64,000 bases of DNA. Source: Prinia subflava. Its lineage: Eukaryota; Chordata; Aves; Passeriformes; Cisticolidae. Shown here piece by piece: positions 21,367-35,282 of the stretch. The stretch's first letter is position 1; every line of letters starts with the position of its first letter. The stretch lies in assembly GCF_021018805.1 (NCBI RefSeq), contig NC_086283.1, positions 10,553,162 to 10,617,161 of the forward strand, given 5' to 3'. The translations under genes were made by a program, and so were the position numbers. The notes beneath the pieces are model-generated. The model was not told where the DNA came from. It saw only the letters and a program-made list of their open reading frames with translations, and did not search any database.

Positions 21367-21759
21367 GTAATTTGTGCATTTTTCAACATTCTCTATCACG
21401 TATTGTGTTTTTTTCCCACTTGCTCTTGGTGTCAAAGCTGTGATATGGAGCTGTAGTGCTGTCCTTATCTCATAAAAATCTGAAGCGTGTACTTTTAATG
21501 GGATTCCTGTATACTCTTCAAGATGGTTGCAATGTCAAAGGCTGCAACCAGCTTGCACACATGACTTGTTTCTCAGGGTGCATAGGAAGCTCTGCAAAGG
21601 ACAAGATGTGTGCATGGTTTTGGTACCTGGCTGTGCCTGGGCAGGGTTCTTGATGACCTGGCAGCTCGAATACCTAAACTATGTGTGAGCATCCCAGGGC
21701 TGCTGTTTGACTAGAAATCTTAGGGAAGTCTAGAATAAGGGCAAATTACAGTAGTGATG
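21367..21759. other. No gene recognised
   Basis: This lies between the last ELL2-like exon and the truncated LTR. The next ELL2 exon (with F-I-D-P-L-x-N-K-K) was not found. Confidence 0.5.
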
Positions 21760-22400
21760 TGTTGGAGTGCATGCCGCACAGGTTCCCCGGGGAGAGAGAA
21801 ATGCAGGGATTGAATTAAAGCCTTTAGAGGACTTAAAACATGTTAAGCCACGTACACCATGTGAGGTGGAAGTTTAGATTTTAGTTTATAGTCAATACAC
21901 TCTAAGTGCCTTAAGCATCTGTCAGCCAGCACAAGGTCCAGAGACCTAAGGCCTGGTAACTTAGCTTTAGACATAACAAAAACAAAGTAGAACATCGGAC
22001 ATTGTGGCGCGGGTACAATTTTTATATGAATGAGATAGAACCTTTTACATTAATAGATACGGTATATGATAGAGTTTTTTACATTAATAGATACGCTATA
22101 TGTGTAGGTTTTGATACCATGCCTTGTAGTTTTTTTGTAGTTTCACTATTTTCAAAATTAGGTTTAGACTGGTGTAGAAAGAATGCTTTAGAGTTATGTT
22201 CTTAGCTGATTGGGTAACCTATAGATAGGGATGTGAATATACATTTATGGTTTATGGATAAAAATCCCCTGGTTTTGGGGCAATGGCATTGATCCATCGA
22301 TCCTTCGATTGATTGGTCCATCCTGCTACCATCTACAACAAGAGAGAACGGGGCTTTGCCAGGGAGCTGGTGCCAGGGAACTGGAGCTGGGCCTGTGGGT
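21760..22400 (+). mobile_element. Truncated LTR related to 36249-37481
   Basis: It starts TGTTGGAGTGCATG, matching TGTCGGAGTCCATG of the complete LTR. It continues in the same order through GAATTAAA-CCTTTAGA, the AGATACG-TATATG block, GGATAAAAA (22256-22264), the GATCCATCGATCC palindrome-rich stretch and TTGCCAGGGAGCTG. After about 22400 similarity stops, so the GC-rich R region and U5 are missing. It has an internal 34-bp tandem duplication (22043-22110). No matching target-site duplication can be assigned because the 3' end is lost. Confidence 0.75.
22043..22110. repeat. 34-bp tandem duplication inside the LTR
   Basis: TTTTACATTAATAGATAC starts at 22043 and again at 22077, each followed by a GGTATATG- or GCTATATG-like end. 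The related LTR at 36.5 kb has diverged versions of the same double block, so the duplication may be ancestral to both copies. Confidence 0.75.
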
Positions 22401-25284
22401 ACACCTGTGTGTTATGCCAATATTGTGAAACGAGTGGACTTGGATGTGTAATTCAAAAGTACATTCAGGTGAAGTATGTGCAAATCTCACCTGCAAATTA
22501 CATGAAGATGTAGGTCTGAAAACGCTGAAATGTCCTCTGTTGCAAAAAGCTTAAAATTGCGTAGTTGGAGAGCTGTGCCTACCTCATTGTAGAGAGAGAC
22601 AACCTTATCTTTTTGTTCCCTTTTCTTCTCCTGCCCACCTGGCCCCTTGTACTGTCTTGTATATGCTGCAGTTTTCCTAGTTCACCTTCTCAGCAGAGAC
22701 TGTAGGGCTGTGTGTTTTCCAGGGAAGCCTCTTTTCTTCTTTGTGCTTGTCTGACTCCAGGTGACCTCTGTGTCTCTTCTCGGACTAACAATGAGTCCTG
22801 AGCCGTGACCGAAGCAGCTGTGTGTTCTGACAACATCAGTGCTCGCCTAAGTCTAAGCTGAGCCTCCTAGACCCCACGTGGGCTCAGACGCAGACTCCCG
22901 TGGGATCCAAGGCTATCAAAATTCAGCATTACAAACGGCTTATCTACATAAAGGATCTGGAAGGGAGAGCAAACAATAACCACTGAATGGCATAGCAGTA
23001 GCTTCTTAGCCTGATAAATTGGAGGGCTTGCAAGTAAGAAGTCCTTGGGTAATTTTACAGCAGGGAACAAACGTAAATAACAGGAGCCTTCGACACTGTA
23101 ACTTCTGCCTCGCAGTTTCAATGGAATATTTCATCCACTTTCCCCTGATACCTTACTTTACAAAATTAGAAGCATTATTTATTAAGATGGTTGTCAGAGA
23201 GTCTAAAATAAGGGAATAATGTACTGCAGTTTCTTGTAGGTTTTTGCACCCCTAGGTCTTTATTCTGCCTGAAAAATTCTACTGTTCTTGTGGTTGCTTA
23301 TTTTATTGGATTTTTTGTTGTTGTTCTTGTTGTGCAGGGCAGACAGGATACAATCACTTCAAAATGAACCAAAAGTCATAGATAATATTTTAGCAGAAGT
23401 TAAGCATTTCCAAGGCTTCAAACTTTGGGGAGCTGAAACTGCCTCTCCCACAGCCCAGCTCTTTTCCTCAGGGTCAGGCTTTTATTCTCAAAGAAGATGA
23501 GTCAAACCCTGCTAACTGGCTTTATAGAACTCTGAGCTCTAGGAATTCTGCAGTTGTGGACTTTTTTGCAGAGCTTTTTATTTCCCAGGCAAAACCTCAT
23601 TTGCATTATGGTATTGTTATGTGTTTTCTTTTGATCTCCTACTTTGGATTCCCAATATTGAGTGCTATTTTTTTTTTACTTGCAAATTTGCACTGCCCCA
23701 GGATATGAGGGGTTTGTTTGAACTCATTTAATTGGCCAGTGATGTGAAAAATGATTGTTTTATATATTGAAAATGAGCTCAAATAACCCCTTCACAGAGT
23801 CCTTATAACCTACTGTAACTTTCCATGTGTTTTTTACTGACTCGGATTTATCTTGTCTGGAAGGAGAATGAGCTCTTCTAATCTTTTCCATATTTGCAGC
23901 CATGATTTTTGAGTTTACAAGACATCACCATAAAAATATAGAAAAATCAAAAGATAATTAACCACGCTTTCCAGTGTTCTTATTTCACTGGAAAAGGTAC
24001 AATTCCAATTAAGTCAAAGGAGTTAATCTGAATAGATATGATGTGCCTAAGAATAAAATGGAGTTTGCTTTTCATGCTGGTTTATATTGTCATTTTGAAG
24101 AGGTTACCTTTTATTTACACTGAGGCTACATTTTATATGGTGCTTTTAGACAAGAAAGAAAATCCGTTTTTATTCTTTGAAAAGCCTGAATGTAAGACTC
24201 TAACCTGTAGTGTATAAAACCTCCACAACTGGTCTTAAAAAGAAGGTGCTTTATTAAGATATTTTTGTTAGCATTCATGGCATCTTAAAATTGCTGATTG
24301 ATTTTTAGAATCTTCAGAAAAAACTAGAAGTATATAAATTAAACTTGACATTTTATACTGAAATTATAAACATTTTGAATGACTGTTTCTTCTATCAACT
24401 TCATCAATATTTGTAGGTTTCCTTACCTTCTCTTTTGTCTTGCTCCACTGCAGAATCCTTGCCTGTGACATTTTACTCTGCTCACAATTACCAAGCCCTG
24501 CAGACAGGGGTTGCATGTGTCCTTTGAGTCCTATTTAAGATAAATTTTACTCTGCCTTGTAGGTGGGAAGGTGTTATCTTCAGATTGAGGAAAAGATGGC
24601 AATTTACTTAGTGGCCACACTGATCAGAATCATTAGCTCCAGCTTTTCTTTTTCTTCCCAGTGTTTCTCCACTCTGAACTTAAACCACGTACCAGAAATA
24701 AACTTGGGTATATATATATATTTTTTAAAAATAATCTTCAGATATAGCTGGTCTGTATGATCTTAGTTGTTTAACCAATGTACTCAGGGAAGGCTGAAAG
24801 CATGGATTTGCTGTTGGATCTTCCTTTAAACAGAGTTACTGCAGGTTGAAACTTGTAATTGCTAACTGAGAGGAACCTTATAATGACACAGATGGCTACA
24901 TGCATTATGGTACACCTGTTACCTTGGTTTTTTGTGACTATTGTGCCTTTGAGGTTGTGTTTTGTTGTTGAAAATAATAGTTAATCTTACTTCTTACTCT
25001 TTAGTGCAGTTGTTGAATTATAGTTTTGTTTGGTTGGGTAAGAACAGTGATAATTTTTCATCATGTAGGTTTAAAATTCCCTAAGGCGTGTTAAATGAGC
25101 AAAATGATGATGAACAAGGCTTAGGAAAAAGCTTATTCTGAACTCCTGAAATATGTAGGGAACTTGCATTATTTCACCATGTAATGTAGAGCTAAATTAA
25201 GATAAGAAGGATGGCCAATGTTTATTATGCTAATTTTTGCCTTCTAAAACTTATCAAAGTAATGCCTGTGTATGTATTTCGTCA

Positions 25285-25454
25285 TTTGTAGGGCTCTTGG
25301 TGGTCTTGACTATTCTGCTAGCGAGGTGTGGTTGCTGCCTAGCTGCCCTGCCAAGGCATACATCAAAGATGTTATTTTTGAGGGGTTTGCAAAGCGTTCA
25401 GCAGACGTTCTGTATAACAGAATTAACTTGTCATGCTTGGGCTTTCTGAAGTGA
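25285..25454 (+). other. Weak exon candidate
   Basis: After a possible acceptor (tcgtcatttgtag, 25298) the frame reads GLDYSASEVWLLPSCPAKAY, then I-K-D-V-I-F-E-G-F and on to a TGA at about 25452. It is more balanced in composition than its AT-rich surroundings and contains several CpGs, which are unusual here. I recognise no family, and no partner exon was found. It may be chance or an old pseudogene. Confidence 0.2.
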
Positions 25455-27479
25455 AATTCCAGATTGAAACTGAGACTGTCACTTGTGTCTCATCACAGAT
25501 AGTGCAAGAAAGTAATTACAAAGACAGACAAGCAGACAGGCTGCGTTCCAGGCATTTTATGGTGTCTGCCTCTATTTTAGGGTGAATGTGCACCAGAGAT
25601 AGAAGTATCCAGACTGGGAGGGATGTATGCAATGCCCTGTCTCCCTTTAAATTTCTTTGGATGGAGAAAATCCAGGTCTATAGACTTAGGTTATCAAATT
25701 ACCATCTTTCATGTTCCACTTCTCAGTTTATTGGTGAATACTCCAGAAAGCAAGCACATGGATTGTTGTGGTTTTGCTGTTTTTTTCTGTACGTGATTTA
25801 TACTTGAAACAATCTAAAATAAAAAGTTGCAAAAGTTATACAGGAGGTTAGTCCTCAAGCTGTTCTAAGGATGGCCTCCTTGAAAATACTTACAGCCTGT
25901 GAGCTATCCTATATATCCAGAAATAGATGCAGCAAACTTTTTGCATTTAATCCCCAGTAAAACTTCTCAGTCTTTCATTTCAATAAGAGATTTCTGTTCT
26001 GCTGCAAACGTCTTTAACACTATAGGTAATACATTTCAATTAAACCTGTCTCTTGGTGTTCTGAATCTATTGAATCTTAATTAATCTGAAATATTTTAAT
26101 TTTTCTTCTTTTTTTTTATTAGTGCTGTATTTTCCCCCAGTGTTACACAAAAAGTAACCTATTAAAATCTAGAGCTGGACATAAATAAGACATCAAATTT
26201 GACTTAAGGTTGATAAAAGCCAGCAAAATACTGATATTTGTCCTTTGTTAAAGGGGAAAAAGGATAAAAGAGCTGCCACAGGATACAAGTTCAGTGCAGG
26301 CTCCTGGTGTGGACAGGCTACAGTCACACCCTTCTGAGTTCTGGGATAGCTTCTCTTTGCAGGCAGACCCTCAGATCAGTTGACAGGAATGATGTCTCAG
26401 GAATGTATGTGTGTGTGTCTTGATTAAGAGTACACGTTGTTGGAGCTGACAAGAACGTCAGGCTCTTTAGATTCCCAGAAATTCTCTAAGCCTGACAGAT
26501 ATGAGGCTGGTGCTGGCTGAATACATTGAGATAATTTTTCACAAAAGATGAGTCATTCTTCTTGCTATATGAATTAGTACCTCTTCCAGCATCTGAATTT
26601 ACCATTCCTCTGTGAGATGATTTTTTAAAATGATTTACAATTCAGAGACAGAGCTGTATCTATTATACTACCTAACAAACACTTAAATGCATACTTTTGA
26701 GACTTACAGAGAATTTTTTTTCATTTAGAAAAACCCACTAAAGTCATTGCTGACTGTTACCAAGGTCATTTATTGAGATGCAAATATATCTATTGGAAGA
26801 AAGTCTGTTATTTGCTGTGCAGAGACAGAATAACTATCAAAGCATGACTAAACCTTGGGAAATGTTAAGTGTTCTGTAGCTGATGGAAAGGGTGTTTGTC
26901 CTGGTCTTTCTAATTGCTTCATTTAAGTTGTATCTTATCTTAACCTTTAAAGAGCAGATCTGAATATTGTGCAGTGCTATGAGTTTAGTAAATAAAGATA
27001 TGATTTTTTTTTCTTTTAAATATAAAACTGGCCTACTGATAAAATCCAGAGTGTGGAAGCAATTTTATAAGGAAGAGATACTTTAAACATCTATAACTAG
27101 CAGTAACTGTCACTTTATGCAGACATCAGTGTGTCAGTAAAATAGGTATTGTTTAACTATATCAGTTGCATGTTAGGATGTAAACCCACTTTTCTCTCTC
27201 AAACTTAGTTCAGGTAGTCATTTAGGTCACACTTGAACTACAAAGTTTTGCTGGCATAGCTGTTGTTACATTTATTGAATGGTGAATAGCCACTGATTTC
27301 CTTTAATCTTTTATTCATAATAATCCTCTCCTTTGTATACAGTTGTCAATAAAATAGCCTTTCAAGTAAAAGACCCTGGGAAGTCTGAGATCTACCTGCT
27401 GGAGTGGGAATACTAATGAGCTTGGTGAGGGAAACAGACTTGTGTCTCATGGGAGATTGTCAGGGAAATTAAACGGACT

Positions 27480-27736
27480 AGGCATGAGGTTTCAGGCATG
27501 GGCTGAGCGTAATTACAGCCCTCAGACACCACTCAGAAAATGTTTTGACTACTGCATCTTGGATTGAGAAGGAAAAGGATCTACAAGGTATCAAGCGCTC
27601 TAGTACTGATGATAATGGAGACAATTTTTGTAATACTTGGACAGTAACTGCTGAAATTGAGTACTTTGGTAGGAACAATGCTTGTAAACTAGAGTTGTGT
27701 AACAGTTCTGTTGTGTCAGTACCAAGTACAGTTTAA
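27480..27736 (+). other. Open frame, possible old pseudogene
   Basis: The frame is open from before 27500 to TAA at 27734. It includes EKEKDLQGIKRSSTDDNGDN and a Cys-containing end (F-G-R-N-N-A-C-K-L-E-L-C-N-S-S). The composition is protein-like, but I recognise no family and no splice context. Confidence 0.15.
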
Positions 27737-30700
27737 TATTTACTAGTTTAGAGTAAATTTTCTGCCAACATTAATTTTGATTACAGCCATTAGAACTGGA
27801 TGTTGCCCTGGCATAGAGAGAATCCTTCTGTATGAGTGTTTTGTATCTCTTTTGCTGCATCTGGTCCTTAGTTAAAGCAGCACAAAAATCTGTGAGGACA
27901 AGACAGAAATGAGAAATAGGTATAAATAAACATCAACAAAAAATATTTCAAAATACAACTTGATGTTCTTCCTGAGCCTACTTGCTTTAACCTGATCCAT
28001 GAGCAGCAAAGGATTAAACAAGCATAAAGTGGAAAAACACAATTATTTTAGTCTTTCCAGTCTTTCTACTTTAGTGAAACGAGGGAATAAATGTGGGCTG
28101 TGTTTTGCACTTCTTTCAGTCTAGCCTCTAATCAAGGATCTGCTTTTTTCTTTTGCAATGGATAATGTGAGGCTTAAGAGACTTCAGTTAAGAGGGACAT
28201 GTGCATTAATCCAGGGCTTTATCTCCTCTTAGGCTGTCAAATATACAGATCCTTAATAATACCTTCTCTTTAGCATCTCACTGATGTCTTGATCTGTTTC
28301 CAGCATGAAAATTTAGGCTGTAAGCTGTCTCTTAGTGGTTAGTTCCTATTTAGGATCTCTGCATGACTATGATTGCCCATGTTCAGGAAAGGCAAATTCA
28401 AATTTGCTTTACAGGAAAATGGGGTCTCTGTATTAAAAGAGGAGTATAACCTATGCTGTTGCAAATAGATGGCGATTGGCCAACATAGCTCTTAATTTAT
28501 CAACATCAGAAAGGTGAGGTACTCAGGTTTTGAGTGCTTTAGAGCTTGTAGTATTATAGGAATCATAAGCAATTAGAATTCAATTAGTTCCTTTGAATGT
28601 CTGATATCTTGTGCCACTGATCCAGACAAGAGCTAGTCCTTAGACTAGTGCAATTCTTCCTTCTGTCTGGGCATGCTTAGTTCAGTGTTGTGTTGTTGTG
28701 GTGGGTGGGGTTTTGTTCTTGTTTTAAGATTTATTTCTGCAGGCAGAAATGCTGCCCTGCAGATGATCAGCCTCTGCTTTGTGCCAGATAGGAGGCAGCC
28801 CTACAGGTGCCTTAGCAGCAGCATCACAGCCCAGGCATGATTCAGAGCTTATGGAATGACTTCTAGCTCTCCAGCTACCAGCAGAGAGTGAATTGGCAGG
28901 TAAAGAAAGTGTGGATGTATCCCAGTAACCTTGGGCTGCTGGTTTGTATGCTGATGCCCTCCACAGCCAGCCTGCTGCTCAGGTGCTGTGTTAGTGACAG
29001 ACAGAAGGCAGGTATTTGGACAGATAGATGGACAGATGGACTTGTCCACTTGGACAATAGTGGTCCTTGCTAACCCTGTCCCTGTTCTTCAGCAAGTTCT
29101 AAGGGCCATAACGTATGAAACAATGAAAATGTTACCCAAGCTGTTCAACTACACAGAGACGCTATAATTTTCTCCATTAGATGAAGGCTAAATTTTGGGG
29201 TGCTGGTGTCAAAGTAAGAGAGTTTCCAGGAAGGAAGTTACTGAGGTGATATTCCCAGTAAGCCTAAACAGAACTGTTACAGATGATGAATGCACTGAAA
29301 GGCAAAAAACCCCCACCAAAACAAAAAAAAACCCAAACAAAAACAAACAAACAAACAAGAAACCTCTAAGTGGAGTTCAAGAAATGACACAGGAAACTAG
29401 AGATTTTGAAAAATGGGTTAAAATATTCTTTCCCAGTCTCTTCTGGGATACCTCCAATGCTTTGTCAGGGGAGATAAAAACTCTGTTGACCCTGCAATTT
29501 AAAGTGTCTGAGTGAATGTGGAAGCCAAATCACAGAGCTCTCTGTCTGTAAGACCAAGACAGATTGATGAGGTGCTCAGTGACCTGACTGTCATGGCCCA
29601 GAAAGTTGTCCAGGAAATGAAGGAGACATGGAAGCTGCTGGTCAGCTTGGAAAATGCTGAGATAAGATGCTGTAAGTAGTTCAGGAATGAAATAATTAGC
29701 TTGCAAACAAAGAAAAAGGTTTCAGACTGCTGTGTGCATAAGATGTGCTGAATATCCAAAGGGCTTAGGTAAGCAAGGGTGTAAAAGAAGAGCAGGCTGG
29801 GAAAGCACCCTAAGTGCAGAAGGCAGAGCCAAGAAATTGGATTGCCTCCGTTTATATGACTTTATCTTTGAAGAGAGAACTCCTTGTGATTATTATTTGT
29901 CTGTAATGGACAAAGAAAGGAATTTTGCTAGACAGCTTAAGTGACCCATCTCTGAGGATGCTGCGGAGTTTGCCCACAGGAAAAGAAATCTTATTTTCCA
30001 AAGCTCAAACAAGTCTGTAATATGCGCCTTAGAACTACTCATTCATCACTGTTGGCCAAGAGACAGTTGAGAACTAGAAAGAAAGAAAAAAGAAACTTCA
30101 TTTGAACAGTTAAAGGTATGAAATGATATTTGCTCCTTACCTAGCCAAAACCCTATGAGGCATTCTAAATTGGTAGCATGCCTGTTTCTTGTTCACTGGA
30201 ATTTAAGACTAAAGATTAAAAGCCTCAGCATAAGACAAAGCAAATTCTAGTGAGAATACAAAAGAAGAGTGTTTTGTCTGTGTGGATACTGATGTGATAC
30301 AGCCTTGCTTGAGAAAGTCTGAAAGTCAGTGTTGTCTAATATCTGGGCTAGAAGAGTATTTTATAAAACAGTTGGAAATTCTGCCAAAAGTAGTCAAAAA
30401 TATTGTATCACTATGTCAGGTGTTCTGTTGCTTGAATTCTTCATTGCACTTGATATTTTGATTTACAAATATTTAATTCTAAGTAGGTAAAAAAAGAGAT
30501 TTAAATATCAGCCGTTCTAGCTCTTTCCTCAGGTCACCAGAGAAATAAAAGGATGTGAATCTAGAATAGAAACTACAGAATAGAAACTACTGTTTCTATT
30601 GATGACATACTCAACAGTCAGCAGTGTGTCAGACTATAATCTCTTGTACAGTCTGCTCTTAACTTCTGAGAGTAGCAAAGAAATAGTGTAACTTTGCAAA

Positions 30701-33700
30701 TAAAAAAAGCCCAGGCTAGAAAAAAAAGTCCTGGCTAATTCAGGTATTGAGTATTGAAATGCAGAGACTGAAGAATATTGTGGTGTTAGCCAAGAGCCAA
30801 AGCTTGAAACCTTGCCCAGATCTCTCTGGTCTCTCACCAGGCAACTGAGGTGCACGAATATGACTTCCCTATTAATCAGAATTTTTAAAAAGACCTGATT
30901 AGTTTGGTTGCAGTGATGGGTCTAAGGTGACTGCAGGCCTTTGTGCTGCACTGCACCTGATGTGTAAAGCCTTTGATGCAGCATAGAGCTCCAAGGAGAA
31001 CATGCCACCTAAACACATAGTAAGAAATTACCTTGGAAAGAGACAGACGTATGAGCTTTCATTCCATAATTGTTCTGCTGTATGCATGCCAAGCCAGCAT
31101 AACACCTTCTCCAGAGTTCAGTTTCTATTTGGGAGCAGGCTGAAGACTGCTTTCAGTTCCCTGATGAGATGGTAGTGCTGGCTTGCACAAGGAAATGCTG
31201 GAAGCTTGGTCTGTTCTGGTGATTTGGAGAAGGAAGGACCCCTGTGGGGTAGGAAGCTGGAAGGTGTTGCAGAGTATGAGGACTCCCTGATTCACTGTGT
31301 GTAATGTCAAAGCTGAAATAGCCTTTGGGTACTAGAGATAACTCAGCAGCTAAAACTGTTCATGCAAGTTTGGGTTGATACAATTAACACAGACATTGTA
31401 CAGTGCTGATTGGGTGCCTGTCAGCTTCTGTGGTTTCAGGGCAAGCAGTAAGTAACAGTTGATGAATTGTGACACAATATGCATGGTTTATACACTAACC
31501 TTTCTGTTTTCAGAGGTCTTGCAAAAGGTCCAGTGAATCTAAGCAGAATGTACTTTGCTAACTGAGTTAGTTGTTAGAATTGCAAAGCAGAGGATGAAAC
31601 TGCATTATGTGGGAGCAGGCACTAGGAAGCAATTGTGGACTTCATTCAAGATGAATTCAAGTGCATGGACATCCTTCCTAAATGCTAAATGGAAGAAACA
31701 GTCAGATCACATTATTGAATAAGATGGTTAAACCTCAGAAATCTTTGCCTTGGATCCTCTGTCATGCATGCTTATGTGGAGGAATGGAAACTTAGTTTGA
31801 GAGGAAAACAGGCTTCAGGACAGGCTAGCTGCAGCTGTGTTTGTCCTCGGTAAGTTAGGCACAGAAGGTAACCAGAAAGCAGAAAAAGTAAACTTAACAT
31901 CAATTTAATCGTTGGGACACTCATCTCCTTCTCATGTTTAAAATTGTTCTATTTCATGCCTGAATTTGAAAAGTTTTTAAAAGTTTGGAGTTTTTAAAAA
32001 ATGTATATAATGAAGTGGAACTAAGTTGGCTGTTTCTGAAGATGTCTGAGAAATCCATACATTTTTCTGTAAACTAAATAACTGAAAGAAATCCAACAGC
32101 TGAAGGTATGATTTGAGATCAAAATTGGAAGTATACAGAAAAGCTTTTATCATATGACATCAGCCACCTTGCAAGACATTTGTATTTTGTAAAAAAAATC
32201 AGTGATCCAGAAAATAATTGTAGGAGTTTGATCTCATGTCAGGGAAAACATTTACATAATGTATTTTTCCAAATATTACAGTAGAAGTGCACAATAAGGC
32301 TTAGCATTTTAGCATCTTTACTTCTGTAAAGTGCTGATTGGACTTGTTAGTCAGTACTCAGATTTTATACTTGAACTTTATACTTGTCTTTATAAGTATG
32401 TTTAAAACAAAAGAAATATTCCTTTCCCATCTCATAACCTTCAGGCGTGTAAGCTGGATCTTAAATTCTGTGCCACTGCTGTGTCTTTATCATTTTTTAT
32501 AAAGCAGGTGTTTTAGCAGCATATATAGACCTTAGCTAAGGTCTTTCATTCCCTGAAGAATTTACATTTTTAGAGGTGTTAATATGGTTATGGTTATGTT
32601 AATTCTTTCCACATGTTCTTTTTGTACATATATTAGTGGAATAACAGTGTATATTATTTGGCAAGTGTTCTATCTACAGTGGGTTACTTTTATTTCTATA
32701 TTTATTGATATTGAATTGAGATTTGTTTGGGAGAGATCTGACTTAAACTGAAAGACAAAAGGAGGATATACTTTATTTTCCAGAGGAAAGAAAGGGGTGG
32801 AAGTAAATAAATGCAGGCAGGGTAAAACCTAGGAGCTCAGAAGGACAAAGTCAGCCTTTTGCCATTCCACTGGATACACCCTAATGCTGTTTCTACTCTC
32901 CTGCTAGCTCTGACTCTTTTGCCATTAGATGTGCATGTGGCTGTTAGCTGGAGTACACTGAAAGATTTTTGAGCCTCACAAGCCCTTGTCCACAGTGATC
33001 AGGCAAGTAGTGCTGACTTGCTGTTTCTTTCCTGTCACTTTTCCAGAAAAGTGATTTCTAATGTAACTTTGCCTGTACTTAAGGGCTGAATTACCAACTG
33101 GTGCTATACATTCAAAAATGGGAATGAGAAGCTCATTTACAAATGAGGTGGAGGGGGGCTCATGCAGAGGAAAAAGTCTCCTAAAGTGCTGTTTGGATAT
33201 TAGTGGGGAGAGAGGGAGAAGTTATGGAATGCAGCTGTAGAGCCTATAGTGCCTGCTATGTGAAACGCCTACATTGCTTGCCTCTGAGCTCACAATACAG
33301 CTGGCATGCTATCAAATATCCCAGAAGGGATTAGCAGTGGGATTTTAGTAAAAGCCTCTCTGTAACTAGTGCTTTTTTAAAAATAAAAATGTGTCCAACA
33401 CTAAGGAGAGGGGAAGAGCCTAACAAAACCCCAATTGTGCAAGTGCTATTTCAGTTATGTACATATCTTTGCTGAACAAAGAACAAATATTGCGTTTTGC
33501 TGATGCAAATGTTGCTTCTAGAGATGGATGACAGCTCTCTATCCTATACTCCAATTAGTTTTTCACTGTTGTGGTCTTAGTTTTAATTTTTTTTTTTCTT
33601 TTTCCTCTTCTAATCACTTTTTGCTGAAGTTTGGACCTTCCCTTTTCCCTTTACCCCAACATGTTGATCTAATTTCTAAAGGCTTTGAGAAATATATATC

Positions 33701-35218
33701 CATGAAGTCCTTTCACCTTGACCCCTTGCTGCCTGCTGCTGGAAGTGCATTTCCACATGGCATCTGTACATTCCACCTGGCTTTATGGTTACCATAGAAA
33801 CAGGCCATAAGCTGCAGAAAGCCATGACAAGACAAGGAAGAAGGGATTAGCATTTTAGTTCCTAAAATAGGATAATAAGTGTAGGACTGAGAACAAATAG
33901 CACTCTAATTGTCCAGGACACACACTGATCCAAGTGTGAATTCTGGTGGTGCTGTAGAGTTTGATGGTATTTTAATAGGGGAAGGTCTTGGTCTCTTTTA
34001 CATTTATGCAGGCTTGTGCGAGAGTCTCTTTTGGCTTGGTGAACAAGATGGCATTCAGCTTGCTTCGGTTCTGAGACAAAATCCAATTTTTCCTTTGAAA
34101 GTAGGTGATCCTAAGTATCCTGCAGCTTCAGAGTGTGATTATTTTCAGCTGGGCGATGTGAGTGTTTAGCACAGGTATTCTGCATTGGTGGTAATTTATA
34201 GAGGTGGTGTGAGTGATCACATAAGGTGTGAGTTGAAGACACAGGCTGAGGGAAGCTGCAGCCTGGCAAACCTGCAGCTGGGGAATGTAACAGCAACTCA
34301 GATATCCAAGCTCAGGCTCAGCAATCCGTGCTGCTTCGGAATGTGGGTGGGATCTTGGGTGGCACTGAAGCGATACCTCTGTGTGCCCAGAACACTGAGG
34401 AGCTGGAAGCTTGAGTCATTTTCCTTCTGTCTCCTGTCTTGCTCTCGGGTTTGTGTTTCTCCAGTGGTAGGAAGGTACTGGGAGAAGGCCTACTTTGGAT
34501 TTATTAAAGGCTCCGTTTGGTAACATCAAGATTTAGCAAGAGACAGATTTAGTTAGTTATTTAACTTATTTAGTCCAGGATTTTGTGGATGCCCATTTAG
34601 CAGAAGGTTTCGTGAACAAAATACTCTACCTACTTCACTGATTTCTCTATGGAAGGTGATAACGAGTGTCCTGGGGTGACAGGCACCATATACACCCACA
34701 AGGTGTGTTACAGGCAGCCATGGGCAAGCACTGCTTGCTCTTAAAGCCAACCAGAAGTGATGTGACAGGACCACTATGGTCCTGAGCTAAGGCTGGTGCT
34801 GAAATTTTTGTAGGGCTGGTTAGTTCAGGGCTGTTGTGAGGCTTACTGCAGCCACATGGCTTTGGCCACTGCAAAGCAGAACTGCTGTGTCTGCTGATTT
34901 GTTTCACTGACAGCGTGTGATGCTGCTTTTTTTCCAAACCAGGCAGCTGTTCACTGGCAACTGGAGTAAGAACACTGTGCTCTCTGTTCCCACTGGCTGC
35001 TGAGCAGTTGTCAAGGGGAAGCTGGCTTCTGTTAAGACTCCTGACTGCATCTGAATCAGGAGTGGCTTTGGATCCCATTACCTGTTCTTCCTAACTGCTG
35101 GTGCTAGACCCTGATCTTATTCACAATTATGAGTACAAAATTGATTTCATCAAAGCTTTACACCTCATGGCATTATGAATGAGACAAGACTGGCTTCCCC
35201 CTCTTCCCTGTACTATCC

Positions 35219-35282
35219 AACTATATAACTAAATATATATACTATATAACTAAATATAGTATAGTTATATACTATAGAACTA
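35219..35282. repeat. AT-rich direct and inverted repeat
   Basis: ACTATATAACTAAATATA occurs twice in tandem, followed by TATAGTTATATA, its partial reverse complement. It could extrude as a cruciform. It is low-complexity DNA, not a known element. Confidence 0.7.
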
